This document shows, piece by piece, positions 15,401 through 28,162 of a stretch of DNA of 64,000 nt (position 1 is its first letter; the number at the start of each line of letters is the position of its first letter). The translations under genes and the position numbers were made by a program. This DNA is from Pocillopora verrucosa (Eukaryota > Cnidaria > Anthozoa > Scleractinia > Pocilloporidae). Below the pieces are notes generated by a model. That model saw only the letters and a program-made list of their open reading frames with translations. It did not search any database and was not told where the DNA came from. Where the stretch lies: NCBI RefSeq assembly GCF_036669915.1, contig NC_089315.1, positions 26,000,932 through 26,064,931 of the forward strand. Direction: 5' to 3'.

Positions 15401-15873
15401 ACTAGTTGTCAGTTATATATTTATAGAAGAGCCTTTGAAATAGATTCTAGACCTCCTACCAGAACTCCCCTTGTGGCTCTCAATATTCTTGTCACGCCTC
15501 TTCAAAGAATTGGTTTTTATACCGGATCAGTTTGTGTCCCTCACGCAGTCGGAGCCCCTTCCATGATCCACCTATTGCATGATTTGCAAGAAGTATGTCA
15601 GTCTCTAAACTATGTCAAACATAATGAAAAACATGTTATCGGGTGGTGTCACCCTGCTGTCGGCAGTTTTAGATTACGGTGCTGAGTGTACAGCTTCAGC
15701 ACTACCCTAAGGACATTTGCAATTAGAAACAATCTCACCGCGGGATCTTATTTTCTCTCACGAGATCGTGCTACAGATAAAATAGCCCAGAAACTTTTGA
15801 GTTTTACCACATTTTGCTATCGCCACACCATCGACAGCTCCAATCACACAACAGCTTTACCGTCAACAAAACG

Positions 15874-18800
15874 ATGGCATACTTCTGGTTTCGCCGTGCT
15901 GACAGAATGAAAAACCACTTCGCCGTGATTGTATTTTTGTTCGGAACTCTAGTTAAGTTGGGCCATGTTTGTAAAGGTAAGAGGAAACATGCAATTACTC
16001 AACATGCGGCTCGGTGCAACAACGCGCTGTAATTGTATCTCGTCCTAATCGTACTTTGAAAATTGCCAAACTTTTGTGGCTTTCTTCTTCACCTACAGCG
16101 CGAGGAACGTTCTAATTGTTCTTTGCGAGATAAAGAATTTTTTTATTTGCACCAACTGTGTGAGTAGTATATGTTTTAGAGACGAAGGTCAGATATGGTT
16201 ATTGTTGTAGGACGGCGTCTGTTATCCATATGCGGCGAATGAGAGGCATCCTTCGGCTTCGTCAAGCACCAAAGAGAGTTTCGCTGTATGAAACTGATTG
16301 AAAAAATTCTCCTTTTAAAACTGTCTGGATTCCTTAAAAGTCAACACATCGGAGACATGTTGAAAAGTTTTTTTCAATAGCAGAAACATTTTGAGAGTAA
16401 CCTCCATGATCCTGTAGAGAGCATTTAGCAGCTCAACAATTGCTAACGAATTACGTTTCTTTGTAAGTTGGACACGTCAATTTTTCTGCATATGTGCCCA
16501 TCATACCCTCTATGATATTTTATTTTAATTCCTTTTTCGTGTCACTCAAGTAACAGTGGTGTTAAAAACTCTTTCCCAGCTCAGGAAGCTCCCGAGGATG
16601 CAGAACTCAGGCTTCTCCATCACCTCATGGAAAACTACTTACAAGAGAAACAAATTCTACCCACGCAAAACAGATCTGAACCAGTAATTGTTACGTTCGA
16701 CATGGCATTTAGTCAGCTCGTCGACTTGGTGAGTAATTCCAAAGTCATCGTGCTTGGTAAAACCGTTTTCTCCCATGATAATTGTTCTTTTTCCAACTAG
16801 GGTAACGTTTAATCTTACATTGTTATTTTTGGGCTGGAAAACGTATTGATTTTAGATGGCTCTACTGCCCTCTATATTACTACCGTTACAGTTAATGAGA
16901 AATTGATGATTTTGACCGTACTTGTTGGCTAAAGGGAACAGAAGTTACCCTATTAAAGCCGGTACGTCAATATTGATTTAAGCAAATTCGTACGCAAAAC
17001 AAACTTTCGTGGTGAAAAACATTATATCTTCTATCATCCAGGAGTGAATCTGCTTATTGTCACAGGATGTTTGCGCCTATGTGAGACATTTCGCGATTTT
17101 CGACTTGTTCATGCAATCTCTATGTTTCCCGAAAGCCTCGATCCAGCTCAAAGAAATCAGGTGTTGTTCACATTGCCCTTTGAAGAAAAAAAAAAGACGG
17201 CAACTTACTAGTTAAGATTTTCTCTTGCTGTTGTTGAAATTAGCAGGTTAGATGACGTACCTACTTTCTGTGCATGGAGTTTTAAGTGGAGAGATGCCCG
17301 CAGATACGGCTAATTTCCTACATTTAACAGATAAAGAAGCTTGAAATATAAAACACGGTGGAAATTTAAGACCACCAGGGAAACTTAGAAGACATAAGCC
17401 GCAATGATCGTGTGCTTTATACTTTTCTCCACCGTTCTCGGATAACCTAGATATCACGGGTTAATACATACCTTTGGCCTCTTATCTTTTCGATATATAT
17501 TTAATTATTTCAACCATAATGACAAGATACACCTTTCAGTGTTTCCGCTCCGAAAAGAAATGCACAGATTGCATTCATGACCCGAGCCATAATGGATTGT
17601 GTAATAACAGTTTCTAAATCTAAAGATTATGAACAATTAGTTGAAACTCATTAGTTCTTGTTATCTATTCTGATGTAAATTGATAACTTATCAAAAAGCC
17701 CTTTGCCATCTGTCATCCATGGTCCTGAAAAGTTATTTACTCGCATTTGTCGTTCTTTGAATATGGATGGATAAACTCAAAGCTTGCACGAAAAAATCAT
17801 AAAACCTTGTGAAAAAGTTAGGGGTAAAGTGAAAATGTTTTTAAGGGACGTAGTTGATGAAATGAAATGGTTATAAAATCTGACAGTTCCCTATACTCTG
17901 TGTTTTTGTAAGCTTTTTCCCTGATCGTGACCACTGACCAACGAAAGTATCTCATTGATTCATTCCGAAGGTAAGAGTTAACAGAATACAAAAGCTTGTG
18001 ATTTTTCGGGTAAAAACATTGACCACAACAGCTTTGTTTATAATTTTTGTCATGGCCTACCTTCATGATCAGTTTCCTTTAGTACTTGAGTAACAAGTTA
18101 TTCAGTTAAGTACTTACACAAATCCCTCTTGTAGATAATGACACATTTAAGTAGAAACTAAGTCTCTCGAATAAGAACGCGCCACTTTACTCCATGGGAA
18201 CTCTCTTAGTCTTTTCGAGAGTCGATGTACGTTACCATTTAACTATATTTTCCAAGGAACTCGAGGTTCTTCACATAAATACAATGTCCTCTGAGAAAAC
18301 TCACGTAGATAATACTTAACATTTCCAACGATTAGGTGCTAGATAAATGGGGTATACCAACCAAACTCTCTAATGTGGTCACTTAATGAAAGCTATACAG
18401 AAAAATTCATATCAGTCTTCAATGGCTAATCTCCCAAAACGTCATCCAGCCAGTTGTGCGGTTTCAGAAGTGAAGATGTAAGTTTATATTTTACAATCTG
18501 CAACCCTAGGAGTTGGGTTTTGTGCCATATTATGTAATCCCAGTCATACAAAAGCCAAGGACATGAACAATTTCAGTTTGTCACATTTCGAGATTCGCAT
18601 GAACTGCTTTGTCTTGGAATATTAATTACAAACTATTTTGATCTGATGCCATCTTGTACGGAGTATTATTTTTCGTTTCCTTCTTGAAAACGGGTCCATC
18701 ACTCGACAGGACCTTTGTAATCTATCTTTAAGACTCATCTCTAACGGCAGCCTATGGAATTTCTCTTGATTCCTGTCTTTGCAATTCAACAACATTCGCG

Positions 18801-21800
18801 TTTTAGGCGTTATTTACGGGGTACGTCAACTTAAAATTCTGAGCTCTGCAGATGTTGTTTTAAGATCCCTGGCCCCTAGTCTCCATGCACTCATTATATA
18901 GAAGTTAACTTATTAACTCAGTGGAATTACATGTAACAAGCTGTGCAAACTGTTCCTCGATGTTGTCGTCTTTTAGAATTGTTTTTCTAGTGAAGACGAA
19001 GGTGATAGTGTTTCTTTCTATGTAAAAAGGATCTATCCGTACTGTTGTTGTGTGTTGCCTCCTGCCGTTTGCCTAAATATTCCCAAAAGATCATACTGAA
19101 AGAGATATAACTTCCTGTTGTGAAATAGGTTAATTCGCAGCATATCGCCTTAGCCATCCCAGAAAAGACGAACGCCTCGGTTAATTGTTTATTCTCAAGC
19201 AAAGCACAAAGCTAAAGGTACAAATGTTTATTCTGTGTTTTACCCTGTACTTCTATCCATGAAACAAATTCAAGAGAGGAGATCATAATTCAGGCTTACA
19301 TAATTAACGTAGTTTAACGTGATGGATTCTTAACGCGGATTACAAATCGGTAGAACTATTTTGAAGCTGCAGCCATAGAGTCACTGAGAGCTGGCACACA
19401 AAATTCTTACTGATTTCTTCCCTTAACCTACGGCCATAGAGCCTTAAGAGACTAGCTGTGACAACTTTCTAGACCTTTTGATCTTCAGGCAGCAGGTTCA
19501 AACTCGCCGGTCAAAGGGCCGCAATCAAGGTTCATGATCAGGAGAATTTACCATCTGTGACTCAAGATTAAACGAGATTGGAAGTGTTGTGATGACAGAG
19601 ATGTCTTTTCTTCTGGATTCGTGAACAATGGATTTTCATGAACAGTTTTCAGACACTTGTTTATCTTTGATTACGTAATATGCATTTGAGTAAAAAGAAA
19701 ACAAAGGTTTTTTTTATTTTCCTTGAACGGAGAAGCAATACGTCAAGGAAATGACTTGAACATTTATTCACCTCATTATAGGGTTTCGAAATATTTAACC
19801 TATAACTTGTCACTCGCCAGTCTGTGAGGTAGATACGTCCTTGCATGCGAACCTCATATTTTCAGCTGTTTCAAAGCTGCATCAACAAAAGTGGTGTGGC
19901 TATTGATGAAAAAATGCCACTTGAGACAGGTTCTTAAAAAGAATTACTCGTCTTGTCATGAAATAGCCAGGTACTCGTGAAACATGCCCATATTTTAAAC
20001 AGCGAGATTCTAGGTGTTACGAGAAAACCCGAAAAATTGCACTGCCGGGAAAAGTTGACGGGGGAATGATGATTTGAAGGAGTGTATCTGTCAGAGGTCT
20101 TCCCCACAAGCCATTGCAAGAAAGGCCCCATCTTGGTTTAACTTGTCGCCGAAATTTTTTTACCAATTTGCTCATGACATGTTACAAGTAACAAGGACGT
20201 CTGATAGACCACATACTGTGACATTTTCGTTCTTAATAAGCTAACTGAAGTGGCTAATGAATCTGTAGAACACGGCAGAGTAATTTGATTTCCCAAGATA
20301 GTAATGATGGCACAATGAGAGTCGATTGTTAAGTACTGTGATGGTAATTCTATTTTTTGCATCCATTAAAACCCTGAAAGCGCTGGATGCATATCTGTAC
20401 ACTGATTAATCCTGGTTTACAAGGAGATGGTAAACTTGAAGGTTTAAATCAAAAGTATAACGAAGACAAAAGTTTCATTTCATCATTTTAGTTGGTTGGT
20501 ACAGCTATTTCATACAGATTCTCTTTCCTTTTCTTTTCTTTTCTTTTTTTTTTCACCTCCGTTTGTGTATTCGAATTATAGAAAAGAGCACTCCAAAAGC
20601 TGCGTAGCCGAGAGCAGCATTTGCCCTCGCTTCGAGCTCTTCAAGCTTCCTACTCTGAGCGATATTTGCCTAAGTATGAATCAATTGTCGTCTATCAAAT
20701 AATATAAGAACAGAAGGAATCTGAGTTCGTGATACTTTGTTCCTTTTCCAGCGGAAAAAAAAACTAGCTACCTTTGCAAGCATTCTTTTACTGTTTGGAG
20801 GCAGTTTTAAAACGTGAAATTGGCTCTCTGTATTTGTGATCTTCCCTGCACACATGGTAAACATCAAAAAACTGTTTTAAAACTTTCGGATTCTCGCGCT
20901 TAAAATGCTTACAATGCATTGAATTCCCAAAGAGAAGAATGGACAAAACCTTGAGGTGTTTTTAAAGTGGCGATATTTTCGAAATATTCGGAGAATTTAT
21001 ACGTCTCTCTTGCGATTCCCAATATATTCGTTTTACTTTTCCCTCTGTTGCACTTTTAATTAGAAGAACACACAAACATTAATAATGGACCATGACATCG
21101 ATAATAAGTGAATAATGCAAGGTTAAATGATGAATTGAAAAAGTTGGAAAGGCGCACCTTTTTAAATCATTCCAGGTTGCAAAACTTGACGGTATCACGA
21201 AGAGGAATGGCTGGATTGTCTGTACAGAATGCGAGAGTTGTTTTGATGTTGCAGGGTGACTATTTCAATGTTTCAGAGCTGAAACTTTTCGAAGTGAGGA
21301 ACACCTCAGCACGCAAATTTAAGTTTCGGGTGCAATTTAAAAACTTCTTACTACTCCATGTTTACGCAAACAAATTTAAGTAGTTAATCTGTATGATAAA
21401 CAATATAAGTTCTCGGGTTGTTTAGTGTAAACTATTGAGCGTGTGTTAGCTTATCTCACGAGAAAGGAGTATATTAGTAACAGAACTGCCCGTTATTACA
21501 GTTGGTCTGTTCCTTTACACTGTAAAACGAAAAAAACTCTTAACCCAGTGAATCTGTCTCAACTGGTGCAGGATGTTGTCAAATCGAGTGTAGCTATTTG
21601 GTGTCTAAATGAACATTTGAAAAGACGAGTTACTCTTAGCAGCGTGTGTAATTAAAACTGACCATATTGAGAATCGCTTGCTATGTTCACCTTTGTTTGC
21701 ATTTCACCTTTGCTGTTTATCACCAAAGTACATGTGAGAAAATTACATTGCTGCTTTCAAAATTATCTTAATCTTCTTAACGGATGCATAGCTGAGAAAG

Positions 21801-24800
21801 CAGTGAGACAACGAAATCCAAGATCAATTACCACACTGATGTGCCTTAGTTCAAATCTAGTTCTGTTATATAAATATCCTTTTCAAAGTGTAAAAGTGTT
21901 TCAGGGCAACCCACATGAGTTCAACATAGCTTTGGGAAAATCATTTAAAGATTCTTGTTGACCAAGTAGGCGGTCCGGTCGGGGATAACTTTGGCTTTCT
22001 GACTAACAATGCGTATCATAAACGATTATTTTTTCTTACACCTTGGCCTCAGTGGAATTAACCCCTCAGCTCCCAAAATACGTAACTGTTGAATCTTTGT
22101 CAACAAAACCTGGGTTTTTGCAAAACATATTTCAAACCGGTTGAAACCTGATCATGTGATTGAAGTTGAAAGCAAACATCTGATGCGATAAACGGCATGA
22201 ATTTTCTTCAACAAAAGTTAGTTCTCAAGGAGAGGAAAGAAGTTGTTTTTTTGGTGAATGGGAAACAATTCATTATTCCTCTCTGAATGTATCGGATGCC
22301 AGTAAAAAGAAGACAGACATGAGAACCGATGGGAATGTCCAGACCCTGGTCACAATGAAGTTCCTACCCGAGGGGAGGTCACTAATTAGATCTAATTAAC
22401 TCACGGCCATCTATTATTTTCTTTAATTTTCCAGCCAAAAAACTTGTGTAACACCCAAGTGAGAATAACACTGGAGAATGAAGCTTCATGTGAGCCCTAT
22501 TTCGAAGGGGATGTCTCTCTTTCTAGTTTTAGTTCTTTTACATTCTTAGAAATCCAAGATTTTGGAAATCACCGTTGGCGTGTCGTAAATTTTGTTGTCG
22601 TTGACATCTCCTGTGGTCTCTAACGAGCTTAAAATTTATCCTCTGTCTTACTTTATTACCTCAGTAGCGATAGAAAAATACTCATAAAACAATACTTCCG
22701 AAATGCAAGAGAGAATAACGCTAGAGAATAAAGCTTTCATATGAGCCTTTTTGTGAGGCAATATCTCTCGATCTATTTTTAGATCATTCATGTTCTCAAA
22801 GATCTAAAAAGGTTTTGAGAAATTAAAATGGCGTGCCGCAAATCTTGCTGACTTGGACTACTCGTGGAGTCTCTTTTCGTTCCCCTGAATTTCATGGGTG
22901 AGCTCCATAATTATCATCTTTCCTATTCCTATACGCTGATCCAAGCTCTACACAGGGAACGTGTACATCTGAACTTAGTAATGGCCTTGCTCACCACAGA
23001 GTTCCCTGCAACTCAGTGGTAGAGGTTCAGAGAGCGGAATCCGATTCCGAGGAGGGACGCGAGACTTTTAACCAAGTCCCACGCTCGCGGCAAGACGAGT
23101 TACACTATCCGTCAAACATTCGTCTGTTGTCGTTTCAACTCATAATTTTTTCCTTCCCACACAGGATAGCAAAGACCAAATCATGACCAGCAACATTTGG
23201 GTCAGACAGGTATTTTTGACTATACAGCTACTCGTATTTTCATTGTTTTTTATTTTGTAACATATCGCACAATTGAACAGAGAAGTACCTGAATAAAGAA
23301 TAAAAAGAAAACAAAAAGACAAAACAGAACCAAAAAAGGTTCCTCAAAGATGAACCAGCGCGTTTGATTTGCGCTGATCGTTGTTCGCTTTCTTAACGTA
23401 GCTTGTAAAATGTATCACTGGAGCTCAGTGTTAAGACAACATAAAAAGGGATTAGAACATCGTAAAATTACACTTGAGTATAGCCAGTATTGCTTTGCCT
23501 GAATGGAGAAAAACTTACTTCGCAAGTCGATCATCTGGCAACTGAAAATTCTGAATTCTATTCTCCCGATGACAAAAAAAGAGACTGAAGCAGTTGAAAC
23601 TGACACAAGTTGAAGTTTGCTTTCATTCTTTAGTTTTGGAACAACAAGAGGCTTACGTGGGATCCAGCAGAGTTTGGCGGAATCAAAGACATTAACGTCA
23701 ATCCAAAGATAGTTTGGAAGCCCGATATTCTTCTTTACAACAAGTAAGAACAATCATGCACGGTCTTTTCATACAAAGTCTAACTTACTTTCGGATCAGT
23801 CACTTGATCAATTCGCTAGGGATTAGCATTTCATCTTTGTTTGGAGAGTTTTGCTACCTGTGAAATTTAAACTTTTTCCTCGTTCCAAGCAGTAAAAACG
23901 TTGTAATAATGGTGATGATTTTAAATTTTACAATCGCCCCAATCATGGGGAAAACAAGGAACGGGCTGAATTACTTGACCCAGGGACCAACGGAACCAGT
24001 CTAGCGTCTTAACCACTTTTGCACAATGTCCCAGAGACCTTCCGCTTACCTTGAGCTTCTTTAACTATAGTGCCTAACGTTTTATAAATATCACATAAGG
24101 AAGTTCGACCTTCCAATCCAATCTGCCGGATTCTTTGCTGGTTCAACCCTCACCCTTTAACCCTAAAAGTGACAAGCATCTAATATCTCCTTACAATATC
24201 ACCCTAAATGACACATTAAGGTAAGGAGAATAAAGGAAATGGTCACCAACTAGAGAAGCTCTGGATTATAAAACCAATTCTCCTCATCAGCACCATAGTG
24301 AATGCGTAGGGAACAGCATGGAGAATATGCATACTGATGCAAGGGCGGAAAGGGTTAAGACATTTTCTCGGTCGGTCGGTCGGTCGGTCGCTCGATCACC
24401 CTATCGGTCGTTGTGTAAGTCTGTATGTAGAAAGTTTCCCTTCAGTGCACCACTCAGAGGGTATGTCTAATAGTCACGGCGTCACCCCTTTTCGGGGACG
24501 ACGATCCAACTACAATTTGCTCCACTCCCAACCAGTGCTTCTGTCGGTGGTAGCTTGCTTGCGAGGATCAATTCTTTACTAGTATATCGTCTGCAGGTAA
24601 AATTATGATTTATTGCAATCAAATGAGTTTAAAATTGTGAAGAGAAGTACACTTCACACTTTATTTAATGATTCCTTTTTATACTTCTTCATGCTATTTC
24701 AGCATTAACGGCGTCGGAAGAGAAATGTACAACTTTGACACTATGGTTATCCTGCACCACGATGGTCGAAACGAATGGTTTGCACCGACGGAAATCAAAT

Positions 24801-25798
24801 CCATTTGCAAGATCGACATAACGTTCTTTCCCTTTGACGAGCAGATTTGTTTACTTACTTTCGGATCATGGACCTACAACAGCCAATTCCTTGACTTGGC
24901 TCGCAAGAGCGAGACTGCTGACCTGCAAAAGTACACCAGTAATGGTCAGTGGACATTGGTCTCCGTAAATGCGACGCGAAATGTTGTTAAATATAGCTGC
25001 TGCAAGTATCCTTACGTTGACATAACATTTAGGGTCCACCTTCGGCGGCGACCGTTGTTTTTTGTTCAGAATTTGATTCTACCTTGCATTCTTTTGGCCA
25101 CTTTGACAGTGTTTTCTTTCACGTTACCGCCAGGGTCCGGAGAAAGAATTGCATTGGTGATTACTCTCTTACTTGGCCTCACGGTATACATGCTCATTTT
25201 CACCGAGAACATTCCAAAGACTTCAGAGGTACTACCTCTGATCAGCAAATTTTTTATCGTGATCTTGTTTGAGGTAGCCTTTTGTTTGATGGGAACGTCG
25301 GTCACTTTAAGGTTTTACCATTTTAGTGAGCCGGAGAGGAGAGTTCCCGCTTGGGTGAATTTTTTCATTGTTGGCTGGTTGGCGAAACTGTTGAGAATGA
25401 AAATGGCTGTGAACTTGTCAGAGAAGCGATACGGCCACAATAACATGATTTACCCTAAAGGTCGATTGAAAGGTACATTGTGGCATCGCCTTCTGGGGTG
25501 TAGAGCTAATGGTACCAGCTCCTTAAACGACGGTCGAATGCAGGGAAAAGTCAAAGATTCCATGGATGAAGAGCTGGAAGAAATAACGGACAAACTCTCC
25601 GACAATCCTAGTAAAGCCGTCGAGAAAAACGATGAATCGATGCAAAATAAAGAGAAGTGGCATTTCGCTGCCTCCGTGATTGACAGGTTTTTCTTCTTCT
25701 TTACAGGGGTGGCATTTTTTCTTTCCGTGATCATTTTCTACCTCAAGATACCACACTACGATAACGAAAAGAACTTTCAAGACATTCAGACCGGTTGA
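15874..25798 (+). CDS. nicotinic acetylcholine receptor alpha-like subunit (Cys-loop ligand-gated channel), five coding exons
   Basis: This encodes a predicted 500-residue subunit of a pentameric ligand-gated channel in the plasma membrane. Exons are 15874-15976, 16580-16728, 23165-23209, 23634-23743 and 24703-25798, with intron phases 1, 0, 0 and 2; the frame closes at TGA. A signal peptide lies in the first 35 residues. The extracellular domain has the DAELRL helix, loop A WKPDILLYN, a Cys-loop with 13 residues between C171 and C185, and the vicinal pair C235-C236 in YSCCKYPY, which marks an alpha-type ligand-binding subunit. M1 to M3 lie at about 254-340. M2 begins with GER and keeps the -1' Glu, 9' Leu and 20' Glu of cation-selective receptors. 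M4 is at about 465-483. Start choice: ATG 15874 has a good context, but ATG 15907 (residue 12) would give a cleaner signal peptide. The ligand is unproven; acetylcholine is only the family default. Confidence 0.93.
22461..22880. repeat. diverged tandem duplication of about 250 bp inside the receptor intron
   Basis: Two similar blocks start at 22461 (gagaataacactggagaat) and 22711 (gagaataacgctagagaata). Each continues through a matching series: aagct-t-cat-tgagcc, a tctct-tct-t-tttta block, then ggcgtg-cg-aaat-ttg. The spacing is 250 bp and the copies have diverged by substitutions and small gaps, so the event is old. It lies in the 6.4-kb intron 2 of the receptor gene at 15,874-25,798. No open frame is shared by the copies. 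Confidence 0.7.
22990..23080 (+). repeat. possible tRNA-derived SINE relic
   Basis: The run caactcagtggtagaggtt resembles a tRNA A box (ctcagtggtagag). It is followed about 20 bp later by gcggaatccgattccgagg, which could be a decayed B box region. It does not fold as an intact tRNA, so I read it as a degraded tRNA-derived repeat close to receptor exon 3. Confidence 0.3.
24150..24358 (+). mobile_element. MITE-like element, family B, intronic copy
   Basis: This starts with ccctttaaccctaaaagtgac and ends with ggaaagggttaa, with the internal phrases tctccttacaatatcacc, gagaataaaggaaatgg and aacagcatggagaatatgca shared with the copies at 33656, 53767 and 57557. It sits in intron 4 of the receptor gene, about 340 bp before exon 5. 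No coding capacity. The ends are inverted repeats, so it is probably a non-autonomous DNA transposon. Confidence 0.8.
24368..24391. repeat. TCGG tetranucleotide microsatellite
   Basis: Five to six tandem TCGG units (cggtcggtcggtcggtcg), ten bases after the MITE-like element and about 310 bp before receptor exon 5. It is likely to vary in length. Confidence 0.85.
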
Positions 25799-26749
25799 AC
25801 ATAAACGAGATTCTGAGGAATGATCCCTTCGATTTACAGAATTAGATTTTTGCTTTCCTCTTTTTACTTTAATTGACCTTCCAACATGCTCAAAAGACTG
25901 CTGACCAAGGCGAGTGCATGCCATTTCTTTGAATCCTTGGTGTAGAACGGGAGCCTTTCCACAGGCTACAATTTAATTAATGTCAACGCTGGTGGAGTGT
26001 GAACAAAAAGTACGCAATTTACTATCTTGAAGAGGCAATTTCCGCCGAAAAAGGAGCACCGCATTTTTTTTTTTGTATTAATTTTTTTATTTTAAATTTA
26101 TGCTTGTGTCGAGGTATAGCGCCTTGATTTCATTAGCACATATACCTAATCGTTGTAAATATTCAATTTTTATAGTTTTTGGCACCGAATTCTTTGAGTA
26201 GCAGTTGCGAATGTCCCAGAAAGCTGCTCTTTTATGTTGCAAGTAATATTATAGCGGATCATAGTTCTTAGTTTTGAATTTTAGACTTTCTAAAAGTGAC
26301 CAAAGATTGTGTTTATTACTCTTGTCAACGTAATTCAGTTTCTTGAGCTTTTCTCTAGATTCTTTGTCTGTGAAAAATCAATCCACTCTGTGAATTTTCC
26401 AATCTTTATTGTTATTTTTTTTGCAATTTCTACTTAGTTATCATGCGTAAGCCGAAGAGGAGAAATCGGTCAATTTTAATTTTTTCCGCGTTTTTATAAC
26501 CTAAATTCTCAATCTCCTTTTGTGAACTATTTGTCTTTCTGTAATGTTTTAGTGTTCGTTATTTTTATGTACACGATAGTTCGATGTACTGTTGAGTTGC
26601 TAATTAAATTTGAAAGGTAAAGAAAAACGTGCTTTGCAGATGTGTTTCACTAAAGGCGTCAAATGTGACGGTTAATCTTCTGCTATGACATCCAGCTAAA
26701 GAAAAAGAAAGTAACGACCATCTAGAGGCCTCTGTGTTCGTAAAAATAA

Positions 26750-27340
26750 TCTCTTGCGCTCCCTTGGTTTAGCGTGCCTCACATGTAATCTCGATTACTC
26801 TCAACCTATCTTTTTTGCTGTCGTCCAATCCTACACATTGAAAGCCAATCTGGTGCGTTATCGTCCATCCTCGAGCGCATTTCTGGCATCTTTGGCAGTC
26901 GCAACTTTTGTCTTGCGCCCTGTTTCCCTTGCATGCACTCTTATCCGATCTTTTGCGTGACCTAATAACCACTAGAGGTGCCCAGCAATCTTGCGTGACC
27001 AAATCAAACACTCTCGCGCAACAACTCTGGTGAGCATTTTTTTTAATCTCTTGCTTTGTCATGTTTCATGTCTCACTCGTATTGTTCCAACTCCGATCTC
27101 TCGAGGTTTCGTCTAGCCATCCCATCTTTGGTTCCCTCATGCGCTCTCGTCCAATACAGGGTTTTTTCACCCAAACTCATTTGCTCTCAACCAATCCTCT
27201 GCACCCTCGTCCGGTCTCGCGTACTTCCATTTAATTACTTCCATTTAATCCTAGGTGTAGAGGTTCTTATCAAATTTTGTGCGCCCACAGTCAATCTCCC
27301 GTAATCTCGTCCAGTCCCCTGTGCATTCATTAAATCCAGC
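26750..27340. repeat. degenerate satellite-like field built on a CTCTCGTCCAATC motif
   Basis: Variants of a short phrase recur with loose spacing: tgtcgtccaatcc near 26819, tatcgtccatcctcg near 26866, tcttatccgatct near 26939, ctctcgtccaatac near 27145, ctctcaaccaatcc near 27183, cctcgtccggtctcgcg near 27204 and tctcgtccagtcccc near 27306. Each is often preceded by tgcgc or tgcac. The stretch is pyrimidine-rich on this strand. It looks like an old, diverged tandem array. Confidence 0.6.
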
Positions 27341-27950
27341 GAGCAATTACAAAGTCAGAGTGCGTTCAGCTGCTCTCAGCGAATCATGCTTGGGTGGGAA
27401 GGAATAGTCATTAGAAAACAGACCCGATGCATAGACCGTTCTTATTCAATAGCATACTGCACTCCCGAAGTTCGTCTGTAACATTTTAATCCAAACTCGC
27501 TTCAGTGGTCGAATCCCTTCGAGGTATATTACACCGGAATGATCCCTACTGAGACCTTTGCATGAGGAGGCTTCTGTAACACGTTCCTACTGTAGTCTGA
27601 CCTTGATTAGAGTTGGAAAATTCAGTTCGACTAATCTAGTATGTATCACTCATTATTCAATTAACGCGACCATACACCGTAAATTTTCGTAAACAAGACA
27701 TTCGTGACTTTATCCTGTACCAATTAAGCTAACACAACGGAAGTGGTTACCACAATGCGGCAATTGTTTACTGAGATTGAGTTTAGTCTTCTAGAAAGCA
27801 AACAGGTGTTATTATGTATCAACATCTATCTTTCACTTTTTTGTCCGGCACTTGCTACGGTTTTGGTTTTGAAAGAGACTTCAGTAATCACCTGAAAGCG
27901 TTTGAAACTGTGTGAAAAGAGCGTTTTTTCCTTTATCCATTTAAGTTCAT

Positions 27951-28162
27951 TTAACTCTTTAACTCCCATGAGTGATCATGAAAGAATTTCTCCTTACAAT
28001 ATCAATACACTATCAAGCAGACAAGTGGTGAGAAAAAAGAAAAATATCAATTAGGGGATTACTTGTTGATCCAATACCAAATTCTCCAAACTAACATCAA
28101 AGGAACTATATGGCAGACAGTTAGGAGAATTACTGATGAGATCTTGGGAGTTAAAAGGTTAA
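27951..28162 (+). mobile_element. MITE-like element, family A
   Basis: The ends are ttaactctttaactccc and gggagttaaaaggttaa, an imperfect inverted repeat. The body carries the family A phrases atttctccttacaatatcaa, gatccaataccaaattctc and agttaggagaattactgatg, shared with copies at 37004, 52529, 55103 and 60663. No open frame. It lies between the receptor and P450 genes. Confidence 0.85.

Larger units (their letters stand above)
1..15873. other. gene-poor region with no supported gene
   Basis: I read both strands and found only short open frames (about 110 codons or fewer) without recognisable domains, without linked splice sites that extend them, and without obvious protein-like composition. 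The stretch is AT-rich and carries homopolymer runs, an AT microsatellite near 1687, a C run at 9473-9487 and a 39-bp duplication at 7582-7659. It could hold untranslated exons or distal regulatory DNA for the receptor gene that starts at 15,874. Nothing in the sequence proves this. Small or fast-evolving genes could be missed without transcript data. Confidence 0.6.

Noticed and set aside
15377..15685. 102-codon open frame just before the first receptor gene
   Set aside because: No homology recognised. It could be part of a 5' leader, but there is no evidence of translation.
19440..19520. Possible B box (caggttcaaactcgcc)
   Set aside because: No A box at a suitable distance and no tRNA fold.
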